This document shows, piece by piece, positions 19,463 through 29,615 of a DNA stretch of 64,000 bases (positions within the stretch are counted from its first letter, which is position 1; each line of letters opens with the position of its first letter). The notes beneath the pieces are model-generated. The model saw only the letters and a list, made by a program, of their open reading frames with translations. It did not search any database and was not told where the DNA came from. The position numbers were made by a program, and so were the translations under genes. The DNA comes from Bacteroidia bacterium (lineage in GTDB: Bacteria; Bacteroidota; Bacteroidia; Palsa-965). The stretch covers positions 62,001 to 126,000 of the forward strand of contig JAKLJE010000002.1 of assembly GCA_023151315.1 (NCBI GenBank), written 5' to 3'.

Positions 19463-20311
19463 TTATTTGAGTGATTTACGCGTTTCGTTTTGTTTAGCGA
19501 AACATCCGTTTTTGTAAATCATATTACCTGTCCATTCGTAGGCTGAATCGACATTGCAACAGATATTCATGTCGTTGGCGTAGGCGTATTCCAATGTTTG
19601 TGTTTGTGAAGAATACTTCAATGTGAAGTCGGTGTACTCGTCCATTGTGAATTCCTGATGAATTGAAAAGCGCTTATCGAAACGGGTAGCATTGGCATTG
19701 ACACTTTCGCATACAACAGGATGAAATGTGATATTGTGATCGGGAAAAGTAACCAGAGAAACATTGTATGCGGTTTGTGTGTAGAAACCTGCAGGTCGTG
19801 TTGACTCTGATTCAACCAACATATATTTTCCGTCAGACATTTTATTAATCTCAACTACGTTGTAAACTTCAGTGCTTTTGTAAACATAACGCGATTCATC
19901 ATTGAAATGAATCCATGTTTCCCACAGCGGATTACAATAGGCACCGCAGCTTTCCAGCTCCACGATGTAAATCACAAACGTACTGTCCGGAGCATAAATG
20001 AAGCGTGCAGATGCGAATGACATATGCTGTTCATTGAGCAGACTGTCGAGCTGCGTGTCGTCATATCCACCGTTGAAACTGTGTTCGCTGAATTCCTCAA
20101 CTGCATACATGATTTTCGCTTCGCGTATGTGTTGTTTCAAGGCGATGGAATCCTGCAAGGAAATACTATCAGATGTCTGCTGTTCCGTGGTTACAATTGC
20201 GGAATCCACAATAGCATTTGCATCATTGTTTCCGGAACACGAAATCAACACCGGCAACGCCACGAGAAGTGTTGCCGGAATCGAATAGAATTTCTTCAGG
20301 GATTTAATCAC
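19463..20311 (-). CDS. Putative lipoprotein, unknown function
   Basis: A 282-residue protein beginning with a lipoprotein signal (IPATLLVALPVLISC, lipobox L-I-S-C at about residue 25) followed by an Asn/Asp/Thr-rich linker. The remainder has alternating beta-type sequence with several cysteines (ESCGAYCNPLWETWIHF, CCNVDSAYEW) and no family I can name. Its start overlaps the 3' end of the upstream M48 protease gene by 8 bases, so the two are cotranscribed and probably act together at the envelope. Confidence 0.75.
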   Translation of the reverse strand: MIKSLKKFYSIPATLLVALPVLISCSGNNDANAIVDSAIVTTEQQTSDSISLQDSIALKQHIREAKIMYAVEEFSEHSFNGGYDDTQLDSLLNEQHMSFASARFIYAPDSTFVIYIVELESCGAYCNPLWETWIHFNDESRYVYKSTEVYNVVEINKMSDGKYMLVESESTRPAGFYTQTAYNVSLVTFPDHNITFHPVVCESVNANATRFDKRFSIHQEFTMDEYTDFTLKYSSQTQTLEYAYANDMNICCNVDSAYEWTGNMIYKNGCFAKQNETRKSLK

Positions 20312-22625
20312 GGAGTCCGGCCGGTGCTACTGGTTTCGGATCAGCAGGTTTAACCGGTTTTTTCAGTTTGTTGAAGAACTCTCTGAAGAAATCGGAAGTA
20401 TGCTCTTTTTCTTTTCCGCGTTTTTCTTTTTCACTTTCAGTTTGCACAACTTCTCCTGTTCTCAGATCAAGAACAACAGCATCATAATAGAATTCCCGGC
20501 GCGGAATGAAAGCATACACAACCGGAAGTACAGCTACGCAGGTAATTGCATACAATACCGGACGCTGTACCCGTTTGAGATAAGAGGCTTCAACACCGGT
20601 GAACATGACGTAAGGTGTTCCGTAGCGTTTGATGAGCGAATCGATTTCAGCTTTATTGGAAAGGTTGGTTGCATATTTGTTGGATCCGTATTGCGCACGC
20701 TCGTAGAACCATTCGTTCAGCAATGCATAATCTGCGAATGAATCCGTATCCATGCTGTCAAGCATAAAAGGAGAAAGTACAACTGCATTCACGCCTTCCT
20801 GTGATGCCGCCTGATCCACTTCGTTGCACAGATTTATTTGACCTTGCTCGCTCTTCGAATATTCCATTTTCGGACTTTCTTTACGTTCGGGTTCGTGGTA
20901 ATATTCATATTCAGGATTCACAACAATTACGCTTGTAACACCGGCACCGTATTTTTTATCGTCTTCTTCTTTCTGTTTTCTCTCTTCTTTGGTCATACGC
21001 ATCGACACAGATGTTTGCGCTACAAAACTTCTCCGGTTTTTCGTGTGATAATCAAAGCGCGCTGTGAAAGCAGTGTCTTTAAGCAATTCAACAAATGCGA
21101 ATTTTACAAAGCGTTCTTTTTCGGAGTTGAGTCGGAATTTATCCAGACGGGAGTATTTCGATTCCCCGGTTTCTCCAAGTTCCTGTGCGTTGCGCAACGA
21201 GTCTTTACGAAGTTCTTCTAAAGCCTCATTCGGAGTAATTGTTGAGAAGTAACTTCTGTGTAGATTCTGACGGTTAACGATCATGGAAAAAAGACTGTCG
21301 CACAAACGGGCCTGCAGTGAATCCGAACGGTCTTCTCTATACAAATACCAGTTGTACGACAAGGCCATTACAGTCAATTCATCAGGTTCCATTTTCTTGA
21401 ACAGGTGATACACCTGCTGCTGCTGCCCGGGATGATCTTTATGATCCGGCACCGAATAATAAGTGTTTCTTGTAAACACACTGTAGCGCGATCCTCCGAA
21501 AGAGAAGTAGTTATACCAGCTGAAAAATCCGCCCCCGCTGTTCTGACGGAAAGCTGCCATGTTGTACAATGAATAACCTATGATTTTCTTTAGTTCCAAG
21601 TCGTTCGGGTGGCGCTGTAACAACATGTAGCTGGAATAAATTGCAAGCGGGTATTCCTTTTCAGCCAAAAGTAAGCGGGCCATTTCGTAGCGGGCTTGTT
21701 CACGTACTGAAAGAAATTCTTCTTTGGAAACTATAAAGTGTACGCGACCTTCTTCGCTCACGCTATCCATTGTGGCAAGTAATGCCATTCTGCGTTTGCG
21801 AACATTCGGATGCGTGCTGCTTCGGTCTTCGTAGTTATCATCGGTGTAAATCGGATCCACTTCATGCATGTAATAACCTACAGGGATTTTCATGTAATCG
21901 CGATTGAAAAACAGCGTATCAAATGGCATGTCATCGAACGGCATGTCGGAATACTCAAGTATGTCGAAGGATCGTTTGGCATCACTCACCGCATACTTGG
22001 ATTTTTTATATAATTCGAAACCGAGACGATCCGCTTCAAGTTCCTGTTCCTGATTATATGAGTAGTAGGATTGCGACCAGGAATAATTAGAGTTTGACTT
22101 CTCTTTGAGTTCCTCGCGATTGAGATAACCCTTCAGCATGTGTTCTTCCTTGTAGTGTGTGATTTCGTGCGCCAGAATGAAGGCAAGCTGTGCTTCATTC
22201 TCCAGCTGTGCAAGAAGTCCTACGGTAATGAGAATGTTACCTGTAGCCGATGTGTACGCATTCAACACCGGATCTTTGTACACGTAAAAGTGCAGTTTAT
22301 TGAATAGCGCTGTGTCGTCTTTCAGTAATTCATGTGCAACTTTAGTAACATAATTACTCAGAGAATCATTGAAAAGCACCATGCCGGTCATTGTACGCTG
22401 TTGCGCATAATAGCTCATTTGGCGCGTGAAGGCTTCTTCCTTCTCATCCATTGGTTTGCCGGATTTTTTTCGCTGTTCAATCTGAACATCCACGGCCTCC
22501 TGTGATGGAGAATAGAAAAACGGAGGAATGTGTCCTCCCGGTTGCAAAGGCTGCAAATTATGTTGAGCATGACCATTAATTGCGGATAGCAAGGTCAGCG
22601 CAAAACTTAGGAAAAGTAACCGCAT
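20304..22625 (-). CDS. M48 family metalloprotease with long C-terminal region (paralog 2)
   Basis: A 773-residue envelope protease. Signal peptide (MRLLFLSFALTLLSAINGHA), M48 domain with zinc motif HEITH (153-157) and the third ligand Glu in EQELEADRLGFELY, then a helical repeat region and a C-terminal domain. Domain order and many motifs match the protein at 14969-17281 (NAYTSATGNILITVGLLAQL against NAFATDRGSIFITIGLLTRL; MLNEWF-like segment; VVLDLRTGEVVQTES against VVYDITTGEPVWAV). A hydrophobic stretch (LYAITCVAVLPVVYAFI) occurs near 710. It may act in outer-membrane quality control, as BepA does, which is inference from family. It overlaps the lipoprotein gene downstream. Confidence 0.88.
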   Translation of the reverse strand: MRLLFLSFALTLLSAINGHAQHNLQPLQPGGHIPPFFYSPSQEAVDVQIEQRKKSGKPMDEKEEAFTRQMSYYAQQRTMTGMVLFNDSLSNYVTKVAHELLKDDTALFNKLHFYVYKDPVLNAYTSATGNILITVGLLAQLENEAQLAFILAHEITHYKEEHMLKGYLNREELKEKSNSNYSWSQSYYSYNQEQELEADRLGFELYKKSKYAVSDAKRSFDILEYSDMPFDDMPFDTLFFNRDYMKIPVGYYMHEVDPIYTDDNYEDRSSTHPNVRKRRMALLATMDSVSEEGRVHFIVSKEEFLSVREQARYEMARLLLAEKEYPLAIYSSYMLLQRHPNDLELKKIIGYSLYNMAAFRQNSGGGFFSWYNYFSFGGSRYSVFTRNTYYSVPDHKDHPGQQQQVYHLFKKMEPDELTVMALSYNWYLYREDRSDSLQARLCDSLFSMIVNRQNLHRSYFSTITPNEALEELRKDSLRNAQELGETGESKYSRLDKFRLNSEKERFVKFAFVELLKDTAFTARFDYHTKNRRSFVAQTSVSMRMTKEERKQKEEDDKKYGAGVTSVIVVNPEYEYYHEPERKESPKMEYSKSEQGQINLCNEVDQAASQEGVNAVVLSPFMLDSMDTDSFADYALLNEWFYERAQYGSNKYATNLSNKAEIDSLIKRYGTPYVMFTGVEASYLKRVQRPVLYAITCVAVLPVVYAFIPRREFYYDAVVLDLRTGEVVQTESEKEKRGKEKEHTSDFFREFFNKLKKPVKPADPKPVAPAGLRD

Positions 22626-22692
22626 AGTAACAAGTTAGGAGTCTTGGGGGGACTCGCGTTTTAATTTATAACGCAATTTACCCCGAAAAGTG

Positions 22693-24519
22693 TCACGAAA
22701 TTCCGTGTAAGGAGGCTGATTTAACAAAAAATCGCTCTATTCTGTTCTCAACTTCCGCATTAAGTTCCAATGCCGGTGCATGATGAGGTTTAATTCTGCT
22801 GTCCAGCAGCAGCGGACCGCGGCAGCCCCAATGTTTGTTTTCGGTAAACTCATTGACTCCGTAAACATCATGAGCGGGGTTGTTTCGTGTAAACGTCACC
22901 CATACCCAATTGTCAATGTTTGCAGCAGTAAATTCTGAATTATCGCACACTGTTATCATTGCAATGCCGTTCAGGGTATTCGCAAGTGCGGCAGACAAAC
23001 GCTTCATTTCTTCCTGCGTTTGTTCCGGAGATTTGTAAGGAGCCGCCTGTATTGCAAGAACTCCCGGAAGTACAATTCTCGCATCAGAGAATCCGTCTGG
23101 TAAATTTAAGTTTGGTACTTGTGAATCAAGTTCTCTTTTTTTCTCTCCGGCAGCAGCCAACACAAGTTTTGATCCTTCATTCAATGCGCTACCGCTGTAA
23201 TCGAGCGTGTCGATTGTTGTTCTGGTATGGAAATGCAGATCACGGGTAAAATCAATTCGCTCCAGGATATGCGTGAAGTATTCACGGAGATTGTAAATAT
23301 TCAGTGAAGGCTGATCTTCCTGCGCACAGATGAAAAGAAATTTAGCAAGCGATAATTGTCCGGTGCCGAGAATTCGGTTCGCGATAGTAAGTATCTCAGC
23401 AGGTTTACGGTCTTTTGAATACGGTGTATAACGTTCACTGCCGATAGCAAGGAGCAAAGGATGTACACCCGAACCGTCAACTGCGTGCACGGCTTTCACT
23501 CCGGGAATTTCATCTTTCATTGCATCTCCGGTGAGCTCGTGAACCAACCAGCCAAACATAGAATCCTCCTGCGGTGGTCGACCCACAACAGTGAAAGGCC
23601 AGATTGCATTATCGCGATGCCAAACTTTATGCACGTGCATCAACGGAAAATCATGGCGCAGACTGTAATATCCAAGATGATCGCCGAAGGGTCCTTCGGG
23701 TTTTACTTCGTGCGGAAATACTTCACCGCTGATAATAAAATCGGCATCTGCGAGTAAGGAATAATTATCACGGTGCGCATAACGTATGCGTCGGTTGCCT
23801 AGAACTCCTGAGAAAGTAAGTTCAGACAGTCCTTCGGGTAAAGGCATGACTGCACCGAATGTGAGTGAAGGCGGACCTCCGACTGCTATCGTCACACGTA
23901 AAGGTTGTCCGTTGTTATTGGCAATGGATTGATGCACTCCGATTCCGCGGTGCAACTGATAATGCAATCCGATTTCTTTATCCGTGATGTAATCGTTTCC
24001 GTTGAGTTGAATCCGGTACATACCAATGTTGGAATTCATTACGCCGGGATGCAATTGATCTTCGGTATACACAATCGGCAACGTGACAAATGCTCCGCCG
24101 TCCATTGGCCAATGTTTGATCAGCGGAAGTTTGCTGATCGTTGTTTCATTGCGCAATACCGGTGCAGATGAAATTCTTTTCGGAAGAGCTTTGAATGCAG
24201 TAAACGGAACGTCGAGATTGCTGAATGGTTTACGAAGTATTGCTGCAGGGTCAGATTTAACCTGAACCATGCGCTTTACTTTTTCGATTCCGTCTCTGAA
24301 AATAAAACGCACCCGATCTTCTGTTCCGAAAATGTTGGAAGCAGCTCTGAACTTTGTGCCTTTGATATTTTCGAACAGCAGGGCAGGACCGCCGGCTTTC
24401 TGAACACGCATGTGAACAGCAGCCATTTCCAGCTCAGGATCAATTTCCTCTTTAATGCGGATCAGCATCCCGTTTTTTTCGAGATCGATCAGACATTGTT
24501 CAAGACTGCTGTAACTCAC
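22693..24519 (-). CDS. UbiD family decarboxylase
   Basis: A 608-residue protein matching UbiD-type prenylated-FMN decarboxylases over its full length: PALLFENIKGTKFRAASNIF near the N-terminus, EGPFGDHLGYYSLRHDFPL, QEDSMFGWLVHELTGDAMKD and a C-terminal multimerisation region. UbiD enzymes decarboxylate aromatic or unsaturated acids with prFMN made by UbiX. The substrate here is not evident; in Bacteroidota such genes are often discussed with menaquinone synthesis, but no quinone gene is adjacent. Translation appears to start at GTG 24519. A partial -7 element (TAATTTTA) lies only 4 bases upstream. Its neighbour upstream on the same strand is the AddB-like gene. Confidence 0.9.
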   Translation of the reverse strand: MSYSSLEQCLIDLEKNGMLIRIKEEIDPELEMAAVHMRVQKAGGPALLFENIKGTKFRAASNIFGTEDRVRFIFRDGIEKVKRMVQVKSDPAAILRKPFSNLDVPFTAFKALPKRISSAPVLRNETTISKLPLIKHWPMDGGAFVTLPIVYTEDQLHPGVMNSNIGMYRIQLNGNDYITDKEIGLHYQLHRGIGVHQSIANNNGQPLRVTIAVGGPPSLTFGAVMPLPEGLSELTFSGVLGNRRIRYAHRDNYSLLADADFIISGEVFPHEVKPEGPFGDHLGYYSLRHDFPLMHVHKVWHRDNAIWPFTVVGRPPQEDSMFGWLVHELTGDAMKDEIPGVKAVHAVDGSGVHPLLLAIGSERYTPYSKDRKPAEILTIANRILGTGQLSLAKFLFICAQEDQPSLNIYNLREYFTHILERIDFTRDLHFHTRTTIDTLDYSGSALNEGSKLVLAAAGEKKRELDSQVPNLNLPDGFSDARIVLPGVLAIQAAPYKSPEQTQEEMKRLSAALANTLNGIAMITVCDNSEFTAANIDNWVWVTFTRNNPAHDVYGVNEFTENKHWGCRGPLLLDSRIKPHHAPALELNAEVENRIERFFVKSASLHGIS

Positions 24520-24545
24520 GCTGTAAAATTAGTGAAACGCTTTCG

Positions 24546-27377
24546 TTATTCGTTGCCGTTGTAGCGGCGGCATATTTTATTGAATGTGCAGTATTTGCAC
24601 ATAGTTGAATCTTCGGTTTGATAAAACACTGTTTGCTCAGACAGAATTTCTTCCGTGAGTTGCTGGAGTTGGGATTCAAACTCAGAAATATTATTGTTGC
24701 TGATCAGTGATCCGTCCGGTGTTGAGAGCAAAATGGTTCCTTTTTTCAATTTGCGGAAAGAAATCAACCCCGACTCCACATCTGCATTCAGATCTTTTCC
24801 TTTGATGAAAAGCCAGGCATACATCAGCAATTGAAAAGCTTTTGAAGTTTTTCTTCCCTCTGTTAAATCTGCCCAATCTTTTACCGTAACATCCTTTTTC
24901 TCCACAGAGCCGGTTTTGTAATCGAGAATACAAATAGTATTTCCTTTGCGTTCAATTCTGTCAGATTTTCCGATGTATTTTACCGGAATTCCGCTCACTG
25001 ATTTGGTATGCTCCAACTGTTCTTCCAGTCCTGTAACGGTTATCGTTATTCCGGCTTTTTTCAAGCGACGAATACGTGCAATTTCGAAATCCAGAAACTG
25101 AGTGATGTAACGGTTGGCGATTTTCAGAGCAAGAAGATTTTTCCCGGTAGATGCTTCACTATCCTGATAAAGAATTTTGTAAGCATCACGCACAGATTTT
25201 TCCGCGAGAGGTTTCAGACGAAGAATCAGTTCTTCAGTTAACACACCATTCAGGTAAGGTTTGTACAACTCTTCAAGAGCATTGTGAATGATTGTGCCGA
25301 GCATATTCTGATCGACGTCTTCAGTTACCTCATCTTCATCACGGATTCCGGTTACATAACGGAAATAGAATTGGAGCCTGCATTCACGGAACGTACTGAT
25401 CATGGATGGAGAAAATCCGTCCAACGCTTTGTCAGAGAGAATACGAACCACATCGGAATTGGAGTGCAGCGTGATTGCTTCAGCCGCTGTTTCTTTTCCG
25501 GGTTCTGATGCCGCCACCAGATAGTTGAAACGTGCCTGAGGATTAACAGCTGGTAGCTCCGTTTCCAATTGCGTAATGAATCGACTCTTTTCTTTTGTAC
25601 CGAAAGCATCCTGATCTGAATTGCAGATGAACACGATGTTCTGCGCTCGCTGCAACAGCCGGTGTACGTTGTAAGATGTGATGGAATCTTTTTCGTGATA
25701 CAACGGCATTTCAAAATGACGACGCAAATCGTACATGATAAACGATTGATGCATGGAGCTGTCCGGCAGAACACCCTCGTTTGCAGACACAATAATTACA
25801 TTTTTGAAATCGAGTAATCGGGTTTCAAGCATTCCCATTACCTGCAAACCACGCAGCGGTTCTCCGGAGAAAGGCACCGATGTTGATGAGAATCCCTGGA
25901 GTATTATTGATTTCAGAGCGGCGAAATTGTGCAACGCGGATCCTTGCGCATACAATGTATTGATTCTGTTAAGTGATATGCGCAGTTGATAAAGAAATTC
26001 GGTGTCAAATGAAATTTCATTATCATCATCACGGAGTATGGTGCGGAACAGATCCGGAATCAGTTGTAGCTGTTCAACGATTTCATCGGTTGTTCTCCAT
26101 TCACGGAACAGAAAATTCAGAACCGAATGACTTTCTGTTTCACCGTAGCTCTTTATCTGTTGCAACGTAACAAAAGTGGCGTTGTAACGCGCAATCTTAC
26201 GAATGATCCGAGTGATGATTTTATTGTCGGGAAAGGACGCAACAACATACGGGTGACGCAGCAAACGTGTAACATCCTGATGGTAGAACTTAACCTCTCC
26301 TTTAGAACTGTAAACCTGAAAGCGACGGATGTTTTCCTGAAGTGAAAAAATATTGAGGAGCAGGGTGTACACCGGTGTGTTACGCATGGAGTATCCCATG
26401 GACACGTTTACATCGCTGTATTTTTCCGGTATGGAATCCAGAACCGGGATCAGCAGATTTTCATCGGCAAGCACAACGGCTGTTTCTTCGGAGTTGAAAT
26501 TGTTGTTACTCAGAATTGTTCCGCATGCTCGGGCCTGAGAAATATTCCGAGCAGCGGAGATTACTGTGATGTCTTTTGGTATTGAAGCGAAATAATTGCC
26601 GCTATTGGAGAAATCATTTTGTGTACGACGTGAGAAGAATTCATCGCGATTGCGGCGCATGAATTTCCCGGCTTCATTTAATGTGTCGTTGAGATAGTAT
26701 TCGTCCGCATCCCAAAGAGTATCTGCCTTGCCGCTCCGAATGAGGTGATGAATGATTTTTTCTTCCGATTTATTCAGCGCATTGAAACCTGCAAAGATTA
26801 CATGCGACCATTGCATTTTATTAAGTGCTTCCTGCTCTGCGGATAAACGATACGCGAGTCCGCTCCAACCTTTGCCGGATTGCAGCATCAGTGCTTTCAA
26901 TTTGTGATACCAATCTGCAAGTCGATCCCAGAAGGCCAGATATTTTTTCTGAAACGGTGTAAGCTCCGGACTTCCAAGCGACCAATCTTCGATGTATTTT
27001 ATTTCGGCAAGGTTGGTAAACAATTGATCGGTATCCACGAGCCAGGCATCGGCATCGCTGTAATCAGAAATCAGAACAGGAGCCCACTTCATGAAAGATT
27101 CGAAAGGTTCGGCTTCGTGTCGTTCGTCGGCACAAACGATTTCATAAAGTCTGATGAGCAACTCTGTGCGGTCTGCAATTGTAATTCCGGAAACACGCTG
27201 AGTAAATTCTTCAATCGTGATAATCTCCGGTGTCCACATCACTTCTGTGATTTTTTCACTAAGAATTTTCTTCAGGAAAAGTCCCGCTCTTCTGTTCGGA
27301 AGAACAATGCAGAGTTCCGGATCACCTTTGTGGTGTTCCAGAATAAAATCAGCGACGTTGGAAAGAAATGAATTCAC
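24546..27377 (-). CDS. AddB-like PD-(D/E)XK nuclease with Fe-S cysteines
   Basis: A 943-residue protein. The N-terminal part (VADFILEHHKGDPELCIVLPNRRAGLFLKKIL) and the middle resemble an inactivated helicase domain of AddB type. The C-terminal third is a RecB-like nuclease: Cys in FRECRLQFYFRYVTG (around residue 666), GTIIHNALEELY, and ILDYKTGSVEKKD. It ends with CKYCTFNKIC (Cys 927, 930, 936), which with Cys666 makes the four ligands of the AddB iron-sulfur cluster. AddB works with a UvrD-family AddA in double-strand-break resection; no AddA gene is in the window. Start GTG 27377; a -7 match (TAGATTTG, 27394-27401 on the minus strand) lies upstream. Confidence 0.85.
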   Translation of the reverse strand: MNSFLSNVADFILEHHKGDPELCIVLPNRRAGLFLKKILSEKITEVMWTPEIITIEEFTQRVSGITIADRTELLIRLYEIVCADERHEAEPFESFMKWAPVLISDYSDADAWLVDTDQLFTNLAEIKYIEDWSLGSPELTPFQKKYLAFWDRLADWYHKLKALMLQSGKGWSGLAYRLSAEQEALNKMQWSHVIFAGFNALNKSEEKIIHHLIRSGKADTLWDADEYYLNDTLNEAGKFMRRNRDEFFSRRTQNDFSNSGNYFASIPKDITVISAARNISQARACGTILSNNNFNSEETAVVLADENLLIPVLDSIPEKYSDVNVSMGYSMRNTPVYTLLLNIFSLQENIRRFQVYSSKGEVKFYHQDVTRLLRHPYVVASFPDNKIITRIIRKIARYNATFVTLQQIKSYGETESHSVLNFLFREWRTTDEIVEQLQLIPDLFRTILRDDDNEISFDTEFLYQLRISLNRINTLYAQGSALHNFAALKSIILQGFSSTSVPFSGEPLRGLQVMGMLETRLLDFKNVIIVSANEGVLPDSSMHQSFIMYDLRRHFEMPLYHEKDSITSYNVHRLLQRAQNIVFICNSDQDAFGTKEKSRFITQLETELPAVNPQARFNYLVAASEPGKETAAEAITLHSNSDVVRILSDKALDGFSPSMISTFRECRLQFYFRYVTGIRDEDEVTEDVDQNMLGTIIHNALEELYKPYLNGVLTEELILRLKPLAEKSVRDAYKILYQDSEASTGKNLLALKIANRYITQFLDFEIARIRRLKKAGITITVTGLEEQLEHTKSVSGIPVKYIGKSDRIERKGNTICILDYKTGSVEKKDVTVKDWADLTEGRKTSKAFQLLMYAWLFIKGKDLNADVESGLISFRKLKKGTILLSTPDGSLISNNNISEFESQLQQLTEEILSEQTVFYQTEDSTMCKYCTFNKICRRYNGNE

Positions 27378-27431
27378 GGAATGTTGCAGACAACAAATCT
27401 AAGTTTTGGTACGGATTGCTTATCATTGGGG

Positions 27432-27680
27432 ATGAAGTTTCCTGTTTACAGAAAGTATCTGAACGGTATGTCATTCTTCCGAATTGACAATCCTGAACAC
27501 TTTGAGGAAATCCGAAGGATCGGTTCCAGATATCTGATCACTTCTCATGAAGTGAAGATTCTCCCTGACCGGAATCTCGTTCATGATTTGATTCATGACT
27601 ATACCAATTTCGCAGAAGAAATAGGTTCAGAGGAATATGAGACTACACGGAAAATGGCTAAGGAAGGATCGGCTTTTTGA
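27432..27680 (+). CDS. Small conserved protein of unknown function
   Basis: An 82-residue protein, MKFPVYRKYLNGMSFFRIDN and following, with a mixed alpha/beta composition and no signal peptide. I recognise it only as a type of small protein common in Bacteroidota; no function is known to me. ATG 27432 is chosen because the family-like sequence begins there; a longer frame starts near 27381 inside the divergent promoter region. It is divergent from the AddB-like gene and is followed by a terminator at 27815. Confidence 0.7.
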   Translation: MKFPVYRKYLNGMSFFRIDNPEHFEEIRRIGSRYLITSHEVKILPDRNLVHDLIHDYTNFAEEIGSEEYETTRKMAKEGSAF

Positions 27681-27814
27681 CCGATAAATCAATCAATTGT
27701 GCCGTTAACTAATTGGATGGCCAAAGATTCGCTGAAAACAGCTAAAATTCGGTGAAATTAGATCGGGCGGCAAACCCATAACCCAAAGTGTAGATTTCCG
27801 AGAACCCCTGCACA

Positions 27815-27847
27815 CGAGCCTTCTGTTACCCCGGAAGGCTCGTTCTT

Positions 27848-27849
<2 letters not shown>
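27815..27849 (+). terminator. Rho-independent terminator
   Basis: CGAGCCTTC (27815-27823) pairs with GAAGGCTCG (27834-27842) and is followed by TTCTTTT. On the plus strand it ends the 27432 gene; the T-rich side overlaps the pyrG stop. The minus-strand exit is not T-rich, so it is probably not the pyrG terminator. Confidence 0.75.
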
Positions 27850-29503
<1,654 letters not shown>

Positions 29504-29504
29504 T

Positions 29505-29512
29505 CAAAGGTA
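29505..29512 (-). promoter_or_regulatory. Bacteroidota-type -7 promoter element for pyrG
   Basis: Reads TACCTTTG on the minus strand, an exact match to TAnnTTTG, about 29 bases upstream of the pyrG ATG and downstream of the preceding terminator. A clear -33 TTTG was not found. Confidence 0.6.
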
Positions 29513-29554
29513 CGAATTTGCGTGGAGATAGAATCGAAGAAGTTGAACAATACG

Positions 29555-29585
29555 AATAAAAAAACGCGGAAATATTCCGCGTTTT
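29555..29585 (-). terminator. Rho-independent terminator of the TonB-dependent receptor gene
   Basis: AAAACGCGGAA (29561-29571) and TTCCGCGTTTT (29575-29585) form an 11-bp perfect stem with a 3-base loop. On the minus strand a T run (TTTTTTTATT) follows. It lies 31 bases after the receptor stop. Confidence 0.85.
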
Positions 29586-29615
29586 ATGACAAATGTCCTT
29601 TGTCCCGGCAATTCC

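Noticed and set aside
22626-22692. Possible hairpin GAGTC/GACTC between the UbiD and M48 genes
   Set aside because: Only a 5-bp stem and no T run on the relevant strand; too weak for a terminator call.
24546-27377. AddB-like gene as part of an AddAB operon here
   Set aside because: No AddA-like helicase gene is adjacent; neighbours are a UbiD-like gene and a small conserved gene.
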